64,000 nt of DNA. Origin: Nocardia fluminea. GTDB lineage: Bacteria > Actinomycetota > Actinomycetes > Mycobacteriales > Mycobacteriaceae. The translations under genes and the position numbers were made by a program. The notes under the pieces are model-generated. The model was not told the origin of the DNA. It was given only the letters and a program-made list of their open reading frames with translations, and ran no database searches. Location of the stretch: NCBI RefSeq assembly GCF_002846365.1, contig NZ_PJMW01000002.1:4154001-4218000 (forward strand), in the 5' to 3' direction. Below, piece by piece: positions 57,038 to 64,000 of the stretch (positions are counted from its first letter, which is position 1; every line of letters starts with the position of its first letter).

Positions 57038-58357
57038 CTATCCGGTCACCGCTCGGTTGAGGACATCGGCGGCGGCCTTGTGTGGGCGTCCACGTGCCAT
57101 GTAGTGGCGTTGGGTCATCGCGGGGTCGACGTGGCCGAGGACATCGGCGGTGACACGGGCTGAGAGGCCGGCGTCGTCGAGGATGGTGGCCACGGCGTGG
57201 CGGAAACTGTGTGGGGTGATGTCCTCGGCGAACCCGAGGGCTTCGCGCACGCGTTGCCAGCCGTGTCCGACGTTTTGCGGGTCACGCAATGTCCCTACGG
57301 CTGAGGGGAATACCAGGTCCAGCACTTCGATTCCGGGGTCCGGCGGAGAAGCTGGTCGCCGGTTCGCCATGGCGGTTTTGCGGAGTTTGAGCATTTCCAC
57401 CGCGAACTCGGGCAGTGCGATGGTGCCGGTCCGGTTCTTCGGGTCGTCTTTCTTGGTGACCCGGACCAGTCCTTTGCCTGCGATGCGGACGAGTTTTCCG
57501 GTGGGGCGCAGGGTGGCGGCGTCGAGGTCGATGTCGGTCCACAGCAGTGCGAGCATCTGGGAGCGGCGCAGGCCGGTGGCGGCGTAGAGGGTGATGACGT
57601 CGGCGAGGTCGGCGCTCTCGCAGTACGCAGCGACGGTGGGCGGGGTGTAGGCCTTGACGGGTGTGCCGCGTTCTCGTTCGGCTTTGGCGAGCTGTCGCGG
57701 GCACGGGGTCTGAGAGGTCCGGACGGCGGAGAGGATGAACCGCAGTTCGTCGGTGGTGAGGTCGCCGGCGCCGCCGGTGCGGCCTTTGGCTTCGATATTT
57801 TTCGGCATCTGGACTTCGCGGACGGGGTTGACTTCGAGGGGGCTGGTGCGGACGGCGTAGCGGAACATCCCGGAGAGCACGATGCGCCCTGTGCGCATGT
57901 TCGAAGGGCCCCTGGCTTTTCCGACCTCGGTGAGGAAGGTTTCGACCGCGGAGGTGGTGACTTCGAACAGGCGCCGGTCACCGAAGGCGGTGTTGAACAT
58001 TTTGGCGACTTCGTCGTAGCGGGCGATGGTGTTTGTGGTGCGGTCTTGTGCGATGAGGCTCGCGCGGTAGCGGACCCAGAGTTCGCGCACGGTCATGGAT
58101 GTGGACAGTTCGCCGCCGAGGCCGACGGTGATGACGGCTGCGGCTGCCATGACGGCGTCGAGGGCTCGTTGGCCGGTGCGGTCGGGGATCGGGCGGTGTC
58201 GGGCGTCGAGCTTGGTCGGGGAGACACGCATGAGCTCGCGTCGTTTTCCGGAGGAGTCGCGGACCCGGACGCGGGCTTTCCAGTGCCCGGGAGCGAGTTC
58301 GGTGAGCATCGGTTTGCCGGGGACCCCGAGGGGCCGGGGTGGTCTACCGCGGGTCAT
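57038..58357 (-). CDS. Tyrosine site-specific integrase (second)
   Basis: 439 residues from ATG at 58357. N-terminal arm-binding segment (ELAPGHWKARVRVRDSSGKR), core-binding domain (~105-215), catalytic domain with LYAATGLRRSQMLALLWTDI (Arg I), HSFRHAVATILDDAG (HxxR), LGHVDPAMTQRHYMARGR (His/Trp position and Tyr nucleophile). All catalytic residues are present. The 3' end faces the tRNA-Ala core 145 bp away, the normal arrangement for an integrase and its att site. Confidence 0.92.
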   Translation of the reverse strand: MTRGRPPRPLGVPGKPMLTELAPGHWKARVRVRDSSGKRRELMRVSPTKLDARHRPIPDRTGQRALDAVMAAAAVITVGLGGELSTSMTVRELWVRYRASLIAQDRTTNTIARYDEVAKMFNTAFGDRRLFEVTTSAVETFLTEVGKARGPSNMRTGRIVLSGMFRYAVRTSPLEVNPVREVQMPKNIEAKGRTGGAGDLTTDELRFILSAVRTSQTPCPRQLAKAERERGTPVKAYTPPTVAAYCESADLADVITLYAATGLRRSQMLALLWTDIDLDAATLRPTGKLVRIAGKGLVRVTKKDDPKNRTGTIALPEFAVEMLKLRKTAMANRRPASPPDPGIEVLDLVFPSAVGTLRDPQNVGHGWQRVREALGFAEDITPHSFRHAVATILDDAGLSARVTADVLGHVDPAMTQRHYMARGRPHKAAADVLNRAVTG

Positions 58358-58775
58358 GGGTACACCGATGGAGTCGGTTGTTGCGGGGTGGCGGCTGTCT
58401 TGGTGTGGTGTGGCAACGAAATCCCTTTCCGCTCGGTGAGTGGGGGAGCCGGCGTCGTCTGCGGGTGGAGTTCGGGGTTCAACCTCGGCCAGTGCGCGTC
58501 GACCACGCGGCGTCGGTCCACGTGACCTCTGTCTGGGGAGGCGACTTCTCTGCATGCGCAGCTCTAGCGGCTGCTCCGACCATCACGATGGCGGCGGCGG
58601 TCGACCGTGTGAAGGATTGCTATGTCGCGCGAGACGTGCCGTGACCGTCTACCTGGCCCTCGCTAGCGCACCGGGCCCTGATTCGGCGTCGTCGAGTAAG
58701 TCCCATCTTGGTGAGAGCGACGACGGCTGCGAGACCTGTCACCCCGCCGACGGACTGTTCGGTGTGCGCGTCGAC
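58358..58775. other. Intergenic region, no gene recognised
   Basis: Between the integrase start and the CRISPR-like repeats. No frame shows a recognisable protein; a possible earlier CRISPR repeat at the expected 61-bp step (near 58715-58743) is not convincing. Confidence 0.5.
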
Positions 58776-58925
58776 GGCCGCCCCTCGCGAGCGAGGATGA
58801 AGCCTCCCGATCGGGCTGCGGCACCTTTGCGTATGCGTGCTCCCCGGGCGAGCGGAATGAAGCCTGGGTGGGGGTGGTGCACCTGTCCGGCCTACCGTGG
58901 TCCCCGCCCGAGCGGGGATGAAGCC
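58776..58925. CRISPR. Degenerate three-repeat type I-E-like CRISPR array
   Basis: Repeats at 58776-58804 (29 nt), 58837-58864 (28 nt, one base deleted) and 58897-58925 (29 nt) share the core GAGCGGGGATGAAGCC with the upstream GTGGTCCCCGCCC palindrome arm. Two spacers, 58805-58836 and 58865-58896, are both 32 nt, the standard I-E spacer length. The third repeat is the best preserved. The actinobacterial I-E repeat is close to GTGCTCCCCGCGCGAGCGGG. No cas gene in the window. Confidence 0.78.
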
Positions 58926-59116
58926 ACCGCCGACCCCGTTAAAGGCAAGTCATGAGACTGCATGCCGCTGCGGGAGATGCCGATGATGATCATCTCCGTG
59001 TCGTGGGTATCGGCGAGTTCGGCCAGCATCTGTGCTGAGGGATCGCATCGGCTGTAGCGCGTGCCCGTCGGAGAAAGTCGGCGGCCATTCGGATCGAGGC
59101 TGGATAGTATCGGGTC

Positions 59117-59629
59117 ATGCCCGAAGACGATCAGGCCCGAGTCAGGGGCTACATCGAAGACTTTCGCGTCAAAGCTGGCTCTTCCGCATTGCCCACTCAT
59201 CGCCTGGACGAACTCGTGAACGCGATATCGGCTGACCCGGGCGGCGGCACCGAACCACTGATCCATGCCATGTCCGAAGGGCGAACGTTGTCCCGGCGCG
59301 AGCAGATTGTGACGCTATGGGAATCTGGGAAGCGCGCAGAGGCTGAGCAACGTGCCCTTGATGCCGCGGCGGTCGGCGAACCAATGGCGCTGCGCGACTT
59401 GATCAACCACCATCGGCGAGCGGCCGATCGGGAACGCAAGGAAGAGCTCGCACGCCTCGCCTCGGACCACGGAGATCACCAGCCATTGCGGACAATCGCC
59501 TACCGCTACGAACGCGGCGGCAATGGCCAGCGAGCTGCGCACTTCTACCAGCAAGGCCTCGAACGCGGTGACCAACAGGCGGGTGCCGAGCTTCAGCGTT
59601 TGAAGCGTGCCTTACGCGGCAGTAGTTGA
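59117..59629 (+). CDS. Hypothetical protein with Sel1/TPR-like repeats
   Basis: 170 residues. -10-like TAGTAT lies 6 nt before the ATG, so probably leaderless. The C-terminal two thirds is helical, Ala/Glu-rich (KRAEAEQRALDAAAVGEPMA, AYRYERGGNGQRAAHFYQQG), like short TPR/Sel1 proteins. Function unknown. Confidence 0.7.
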   Translation: MPEDDQARVRGYIEDFRVKAGSSALPTHRLDELVNAISADPGGGTEPLIHAMSEGRTLSRREQIVTLWESGKRAEAEQRALDAAAVGEPMALRDLINHHRRAADRERKEELARLASDHGDHQPLRTIAYRYERGGNGQRAAHFYQQGLERGDQQAGAELQRLKRALRGSS

Positions 59630-59710
59630 TTTAACCCAGGATGCGTGCGTCGGTATCTGCCGCTCTTCGGCTTTCACTTGCCGGTCGGCGGCGTCGAACA
59701 ATGCTTGCAC

Positions 59711-61084
59711 CTAGGTGTCGCGGGGCGCGACGTTCGTGCTGATCGCCGCTCGATCAGGAATTGAGACCAGGACGTCGTGGCAGCGGTCGAGCAGTTCGGG
59801 GAGTTCGTGAACACTCGGGTTGGCGAGCGCGATACGCAGGGCGTTGGGTGCTCGAGTTCCGGTGGCGAAGGCGTCGCCGGTCGAGACGAGAATGCCCGTT
59901 TGGGCGAGGCGGTGGGCGGCTTGGTCGCTGCGGATTTCCTCGGGGAGTTGCAGCCAACTGGAGTACGAGGCTGGGTGAGCGTGGTATTCGAACCCTGCCA
60001 GCGTCCTTCGTGCGATCGTCTGACGTTCTCGGGCATCATCGCGACGGGTCTTCTCCAGTCGCGTGACTGTGCCGTCGCGAAGCCATCGGGTGACGATCGC
60101 CGTGGTCAGGGAGCTGGTTCCCCAGCTGGTGGCACGCAGCGCGCGAGTCAGCGCGGTGAGGTGCGCGTCGGGCGCCACCAGGTATCCGGCTCGCAGGCCC
60201 GTGGCGAGGCTCTTCGAGAAGCTGCCCACGTAGATGGTCCGTTCCGGCGCGAAGGTCTGCACCGGTGGTGGCGCGGCGGGGTCCAAGAACGCGTAGGTGC
60301 CGTCTTCGACGATGAGGATGTCGTGCCTGCGCGCCAGTGCGGCGACACGTGCCCGTGACTCGTGATCGAGGACGAACCCCAGGGGGTTGTGCACGGTGGG
60401 AATCAGATAGACGGCGGTGATCTTGCGCTGCCCGACGAGGGCCTCGAGTGCCTGCAGGTCCGTTCCGTTCGGGTCGCAGCGCACTGCGGCGAGGTCGAGG
60501 TGGCGGGCGGCGGCGAGCAGCTTGAGACCCGGGTAGGTGAGTTCGTCTACCGCGAGCGTCGATCCGGGATCGGTGATCGCGGTGAGGACGACGTCGAGAC
60601 CGTGTTGCGCACCAGCGGTCAGCAACACGTTGGCGGGTGGGACGTCGATCCCTCGATCCAGCAGGTGCGTGGCCACAGCCGCCTTGTCTGCGGTGCGTCC
60701 GCCCGGTGGCTGCTGAATCAGTAGCGATCCGAGGTCGCCCGCACCGGACAGGTCCCGCAGTATGTGACGTAGCTGCTCGGCCTGCTCCGCGGCGAGCGGC
60801 TGGTTGAAGGACAGATCAGCGACTCGGGCCTCAACCGGTAGGCGACGCGGCTCCGGGCCCGCGAACCCGCTCAGCTCGCGCACATAGGTGCCTCTGCCCG
60901 GTTCACCGACCACCAGTCCAGCCCCGGCCAATACCCGGTATGCCTTCGTGGCGGTGGCGAGAGCGATTCCTTGCTGTCGAGCTAGTTCGCGATGAGTCGG
61001 CAGGCGCGTTCCCACCGGCAGATCGCCCACCCTGATGGCCGCAGCGATGTCCTCGGCCACGACCTTGTAGCGCTCCGCCCGCAC
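59711..61084 (-). CDS. MocR/PdxR-family regulator (GntR-aminotransferase)
   Basis: 457 residues from GTG at 61084, chosen for AGAGGT 6 nt upstream over the ATG at 61123. An N-terminal GntR winged helix (LPVGTRLPTHRELARQQGIA, TKAYRVLAGAGLVVGEPGRG) is fused to a fold-type I aminotransferase domain with PLP lysine in YVGSFSKSLATGLRAGYL. Such proteins sense PLP or amines and regulate adjacent genes. Divergent from a thioesterase gene, which it likely controls. Confidence 0.92.
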   Translation of the reverse strand: MRAERYKVVAEDIAAAIRVGDLPVGTRLPTHRELARQQGIALATATKAYRVLAGAGLVVGEPGRGTYVRELSGFAGPEPRRLPVEARVADLSFNQPLAAEQAEQLRHILRDLSGAGDLGSLLIQQPPGGRTADKAAVATHLLDRGIDVPPANVLLTAGAQHGLDVVLTAITDPGSTLAVDELTYPGLKLLAAARHLDLAAVRCDPNGTDLQALEALVGQRKITAVYLIPTVHNPLGFVLDHESRARVAALARRHDILIVEDGTYAFLDPAAPPPVQTFAPERTIYVGSFSKSLATGLRAGYLVAPDAHLTALTRALRATSWGTSSLTTAIVTRWLRDGTVTRLEKTRRDDARERQTIARRTLAGFEYHAHPASYSSWLQLPEEIRSDQAAHRLAQTGILVSTGDAFATGTRAPNALRIALANPSVHELPELLDRCHDVLVSIPDRAAISTNVAPRDT

Positions 61085-61195
61085 GAACCGACCTCTATCC
61101 CTATGACAATTTATTGATTGCATCAGTTTACGGGCCCTAGGTTCGGTGACGCCGAGCATCAACCGCTCGGCACACGCACGCGAACAGGAGAAGTA
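61085..61195. promoter_or_regulatory. Divergent promoter region with imperfect operator
   Basis: Rightward promoter TTGATT (61114-61119), 18 nt, TAGGTT (61138-61143), 53 nt before the thioesterase ATG. An imperfect AT-rich palindrome at 61103-61123 (ATGACAATTTATTGATTGCAT when read rightward, with ATGACAAT and ATTGCAT arms) could bind the MocR-type regulator. Confidence 0.5.
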
Positions 61196-61687
61196 ATGCC
61201 CGAGATCGTCTCCAACCAGCTGCCGGTCCTGGAGTTCTTGCAGCGACGTGTGCAGGGAACCTCACGGCCGGAGGACCGAACCCACATGAGATACCCAACG
61301 GCGATCTCGGAGTTGCTCGACTTCGAGATCGTCGCGATTGGGTCCGGCACCGCCACGGTGGGGGTCGACGTCGATGCCGCCTGTCACGGCAATCAGCAGG
61401 GCACAGTGCACGGGGGATTTCTCGTCGAGCTGGCCGACGCGGCGATCGGGACGGCCCACTCCACGCTCATGGGGCCGGAGGAGTCGTTCACCAGTATCGA
61501 CCTTCGTGCGGTGTTCCTTCGTCCTGTCTGGCGCGACACCCTGCTCGCCCACGCTGCTCCGACTCACTCGGGCATGACGATCACGCATTACCACTGCGAC
61601 ATCGTCCGCCGTAGCGACGGCAAGCTCGTCGCCACGGCAACGAGCACCGTCATGACTCTGCGCGGCGACCGAGCGACCGGGCGCTGA
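61196..61687 (+). CDS. PaaI-family hotdog thioesterase
   Basis: 163 residues; CAGGAG 6 nt before the ATG. Hotdog fold: helix-turn GNQQGTVHGGFLVELADAAI with the typical HGG and D motifs, then FTSIDLRAVFLRPVWRDTLL and GKLVATATSTVMTL. It hydrolyses acyl- or phenylacetyl-CoA-type thioesters. Cytoplasmic. Paired with the MocR regulator. Confidence 0.88.
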   Translation: MPEIVSNQLPVLEFLQRRVQGTSRPEDRTHMRYPTAISELLDFEIVAIGSGTATVGVDVDAACHGNQQGTVHGGFLVELADAAIGTAHSTLMGPEESFTSIDLRAVFLRPVWRDTLLAHAAPTHSGMTITHYHCDIVRRSDGKLVATATSTVMTLRGDRATGR

Positions 61688-61809
61688 CCTCCCGTTCAAC
61701 GACGGCATGCCGCATCTCGGCGCGCTGCGGGCAACCGGAAAACGCCTGGTCATCGTGGGTTCCTATCAGGTCTGACGATGCCGGGCCGTCGGTACAGACT
61801 GGTTCCTGG

Positions 61810-61853
61810 TCCCATCTTCGATGTGCCCATGGCGGGGTGCATCGAAGATGGGA
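61810..61853. terminator. Bidirectional terminator-like inverted repeat
   Basis: TCCCATCTTCGATG (61810-61823) pairs perfectly with CATCGAAGATGGGA (61840-61853), 14 bp with a 16-nt loop. Lies between the convergent thioesterase and the leftward gene at 61969; no gene is seen between 61688 and 61968. Confidence 0.6.
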
Positions 61854-61968
61854 ACGCGGGTGATTTGGGAATATGCGCGGGTCGACTGGTAATCGAAGGC
61901 GGATTTCGCCTTGGGCTGAGAGACGTCGTTACCTCGGTAGTCTCGGGGGTACCCGAGCGCTCCACCGA

Positions 61969-62379
61969 TTAACATGCACGGGACGGGCACGGCTGGCTGC
62001 CCATTTCCAACGTGGCATCGACGGAGAGCAACGCGTCGACTGTTTCGAATGCGGTATCAGCGCGGTGTGTGACATGTCCATGCCGCCATTTCGAGATCAC
62101 GTTGTGGAAGTCAGAAGCTCCCGAGTCTCCGGAGGCCAGGAAGAGTGCGTCCAGGTCGATCTTGCGTCTCTGGTGACTCGGTCCGACCCGTCCGTAGCTC
62201 ACCACTGCTGCTTCCCAGAGGCCGCGCCGCAGAAAGAGATTCGGCGAGGCGTCCGGCGTTTTCAGGCGCTCTAGCAACACCGAATCAGTGTGGGTGAGGT
62301 CCAGCCAAGCCGAACACCACTTTCTGAGTACATTTGTGTCGACGCTGTCCAGCGAGACGCACCGCTCGATCGAATCCAT
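61969..62379 (-). CDS. Hypothetical protein
   Basis: 136 residues from ATG at 62379. WCSAWLDLTHTDSVLLERLK, LFLRRGLWEAAVVSYGRVGP and SDFHNVISKWRHGHVTHRAD look like real protein sequence with helical structure. The C-terminal tail after VDALL looks random, so it may be truncated or frame-changed there. Function unknown. Confidence 0.55.
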   Translation of the reverse strand: MDSIERCVSLDSVDTNVLRKWCSAWLDLTHTDSVLLERLKTPDASPNLFLRRGLWEAAVVSYGRVGPSHQRRKIDLDALFLASGDSGASDFHNVISKWRHGHVTHRADTAFETVDALLSVDATLEMGSQPCPSRAC

Positions 62380-62570
62380 GTTCGGATATCAGCACAACCG
62401 TGCGGCAACTGGTAGTGGATTTCGGTGCTTCCATGTGCGCGGGGCAGTTCGTGGCCGTGCTCGTGCGCCACCGGTGCTGTCCGCCTGTCCGGCCCGGTGT
62501 CGAACCTGCTGCCGGTGTGACGGACGGTGATCGACCGCGTCGTGTCACCCCCTCTGCATAGGCTTCGTGC

Positions 62571-63368
62571 ATGAGGAGCGCATTCGCCAAGCTGTCAAGG
62601 GCAACTGAGCATTTCGACATGTTCGCGTCGAGCTTGCAGGAGTACCGCGACAGCGAGGCAATCCGCTTCCCCGTCAGGAAGCGGAACGATCCGCTGAACT
62701 CTCAGCAGGTGATCATCGAGACGGTTGCGAGGGTGAACCCGGCGCCTCCGTCGCAGAGATGGGGGCTCATGGTGGGGGACGTGCTGACGAATCTGAGAGG
62801 GGCCCTTGACCATGCCCTGTTCGGCCACATTCTCGCGCGGCATCCAGGGCTGACTGAGGCTCAGCAGAAGAAGATCCAGTTTCCTGTCGTCGATGATCTG
62901 AGTAAGTGGTCGGTTCCGGCCGCTACGTACGTGAACCCGGCGGATCCATGGGTGGATCAAGCCGTCTGGGCGGAGATCGACGCGGTCCAGCCGTTCCATT
63001 CTTCCGTTCCGCATGACCATGAGCTGTTTCTGCTGAACAAGCTGGTCAACCTGGACAAGCACCGGGGTATCCACGTTGTCGCTCATCGTGGTGCCGCGAC
63101 ACTGGATCGCAGCTACAAGACGCTCACCGAGCTCCCCAACGGCGGTCAGCCGCTGGTAGATGGGGCTGTGCTCGCGAAGAAGTCTGTGCCCCGGCCATTG
63201 ATGGGAATGGGCACTGTCAAGGTAGAGGGGCAAGGCGGGACCGCCTACCAGGAAGTGCTCGTCGTGCCCGGCTACACGCACATCCAACTGGGTGCCCTGG
63301 AGACGATGCGCGCGCTGGTCGCGGCGACCGGAGGGTTTCTCGACACCTTGAAAGTGGCCGGTTGTTGA
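62571..63368 (+). CDS. Hypothetical protein, DHAL/DKHR family
   Basis: 265 residues. -10-like TAGGCT lies 6 nt before the ATG, so probably leaderless. VLTNLRGALDHALFGHI, VQPFHSSVPHDHELFLLNKL and VNLDKHRGIHVVAHRG match a widespread family of uncharacterised proteins with a DHAL-type helix and a DKHR motif. Function unknown. The leftward gene at 61969 is divergent, 191 bp away. Confidence 0.75.
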   Translation: MRSAFAKLSRATEHFDMFASSLQEYRDSEAIRFPVRKRNDPLNSQQVIIETVARVNPAPPSQRWGLMVGDVLTNLRGALDHALFGHILARHPGLTEAQQKKIQFPVVDDLSKWSVPAATYVNPADPWVDQAVWAEIDAVQPFHSSVPHDHELFLLNKLVNLDKHRGIHVVAHRGAATLDRSYKTLTELPNGGQPLVDGAVLAKKSVPRPLMGMGTVKVEGQGGTAYQEVLVVPGYTHIQLGALETMRALVAATGGFLDTLKVAGC

Positions 63369-63692
63369 GACGGATGCGCCAAAAGATCCTCGTCTCGACG
63401 GATTCCGGGCAGCGATCGGTGTTGGCACAACTGTAACGAGCCGTGCGAGCCGTCGGGCGAGTTGCGTTGGTGCCCTGCATGTCCCGGTGGATTCCTAGCC
63501 CGACGTTCCGTGACTTTTCTGGACTCTCGATCTGCTGATGTGAGGTGACGGGCGACGTCAGCGCTGTTGTCCGGGCCGCGCACTTGTCGGCCAAGTCCGG
63601 ATAGTTCCGGTGGTGTTTGTCAGCGCATCCCGAGGCCAGGGCTTCGTCGACAGTGCTGTCCGGGACGCTGGGCTCCACGAACGTAGGACTGC
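63369..63692. other. Intergenic region, nothing recognised
   Basis: Between two convergent genes. No frame shows a known protein, and no clear hairpin or repeat was seen. Confidence 0.5.
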
Positions 63693-64000
63693 TCAGTTGC
63701 CGTGGTCTCCGGTGCCGTGGTCGCTGGATTGGGCTTCGAACCACTGGTGCAGCGCGGAGACGAGCGGTGGTTCGTTGGTCGTGTAGAACAGGCGGGCACC
63801 GTCGGGGAGTTCCTCGTACCGGACAGTGATTCGGGCGGCACCTGCGCGGAGGTCCGCCAGGCCTGGCATGCGGTCGCCGTGAATCGTTGCGGGATCGCCG
63901 AAATCGCCTGCGGTGAACTTGGCTGTCTCGGACGTCAAATGTTCGCGGATGAGCCGGATCTGTTCGATATCGGTGGGATTGTGTGCGGTCACTGTTTGCT
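63693..64000 (-). CDS. Conserved actinobacterial protein (5' end outside window)
   Basis: At least 99 residues visible from an in-frame GTG at 63992, but the frame stays open to the window edge and the GTG may be internal. IREHLTSETAKFTAGDFGDP, ATIHGDRMPGLADLRAGAAR, VRYEELPDGARLFYTTNEPP and ALHQWFEAQ match a family common in Mycobacterium and Nocardia, sometimes mislabelled aspartate carbamoyltransferase. Real function unknown. Confidence 0.7.
   Translation of the reverse strand, partial: QTVTAHNPTDIEQIRLIREHLTSETAKFTAGDFGDPATIHGDRMPGLADLRAGAARITVRYEELPDGARLFYTTNEPPLVSALHQWFEAQSSDHGTGDHGN

Noticed and set aside
58926..58990. Fourth CRISPR repeat downstream
   Set aside because: Sequence at the expected step (about 58958) shares only a few bases with the repeat.
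58892..59266. Leftward frame whose end (DTEMIIIGISRSG) recalls universal stress proteins
   Set aside because: Only a short stretch looks real, it overlaps a CRISPR repeat and the start of the gene at 59117, and has no ribosome site. At most a remnant.

Overview
The window is high-GC actinobacterial DNA, most likely from a mycolic-acid genus such as Nocardia, Rhodococcus or Gordonia. Supporting this are WhiB and LysB-type esterase genes in the phage, a MocR/PdxR-type regulator, frequent GTG starts and leaderless promoters. About 50 kb (left edge to about 49.94 kb) is one siphovirus-type prophage. The rest is an accretion zone of integrative-element remnants (49.9-58.9 kb) followed by ordinary chromosome (59-64 kb).

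Prophage left end (1-2.5 kb): a tyrosine integrase cut by the window edge, a perfect actinobacterial LexA/SOS box, and a divergent repressor/Cro-type switch. Both switch promoters look leaderless and carry the same operator-like repeat twice, 21 bp apart. Early region (2.5-19.6 kb): one very compact rightward operon, mostly with 4-bp stop/start overlaps. It encodes WhiB, a RecE-like nuclease plus RecT, a DnaQ-like exonuclease, a protein that seems to fuse a sliding-clamp-like domain to an FtsK gamma domain, a replication protein with iteron-like repeats inside its gene, a LysB-type esterase, a DUF4326 protein, a Holliday-junction-resolvase-like nuclease, and an HNH endonuclease inserted next to a duplicated DUF6221 start. 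A non-coding stretch with a strong hairpin and an aberrant tRNA-like structure separates this from a second transcription unit (20.2 kb on). That unit begins with an Acb2-type anti-CBASS sponge and a proteasome-beta/HslV-like protein that keeps Thr1, Asp17 and Lys33.

Late region (22.8-47.2 kb): HNH endonuclease, small and large terminase, portal, MuF-like protein, scaffold, cement, major capsid, connectors, major tail protein with an Ig-like domain, tail chaperones joined by a -1 frameshift at G GGG GGT, a 1438-residue tape measure with a lysozyme-like domain, minor tail proteins, LysA amidase, holin-like membrane proteins, glycine-rich tail-tip proteins and a repeat-built fibre. The right end (47.2-49.9 kb) holds a small leftward operon with a winged-helix regulator, divergent from an XRE/TPR-type regulator across a 29-bp perfect palindrome. 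The prophage appears to end at a tRNA-Val(CAC) 3' fragment (attR).

Accretion zone (49.9-58.9 kb): three tRNA 3'-end remnants (Val, Pro-like, Ala), an excisionase-like gene, a decayed IS30 copy with a small internal inversion, a TerD-DUF2510-Zn-ribbon-TerB-like-HNH fusion protein, a lipoprotein, a coupled two-gene module (glycine-rich membrane protein plus unknown protein), a second tyrosine integrase, and a degenerate three-repeat type I-E-like CRISPR array without cas genes. The chromosomal tail carries a MocR-family regulator divergent from a PaaI-type thioesterase and several uncharacterised genes. Both the prophage and the accretion zone therefore carry candidate defence or counter-defence genes.
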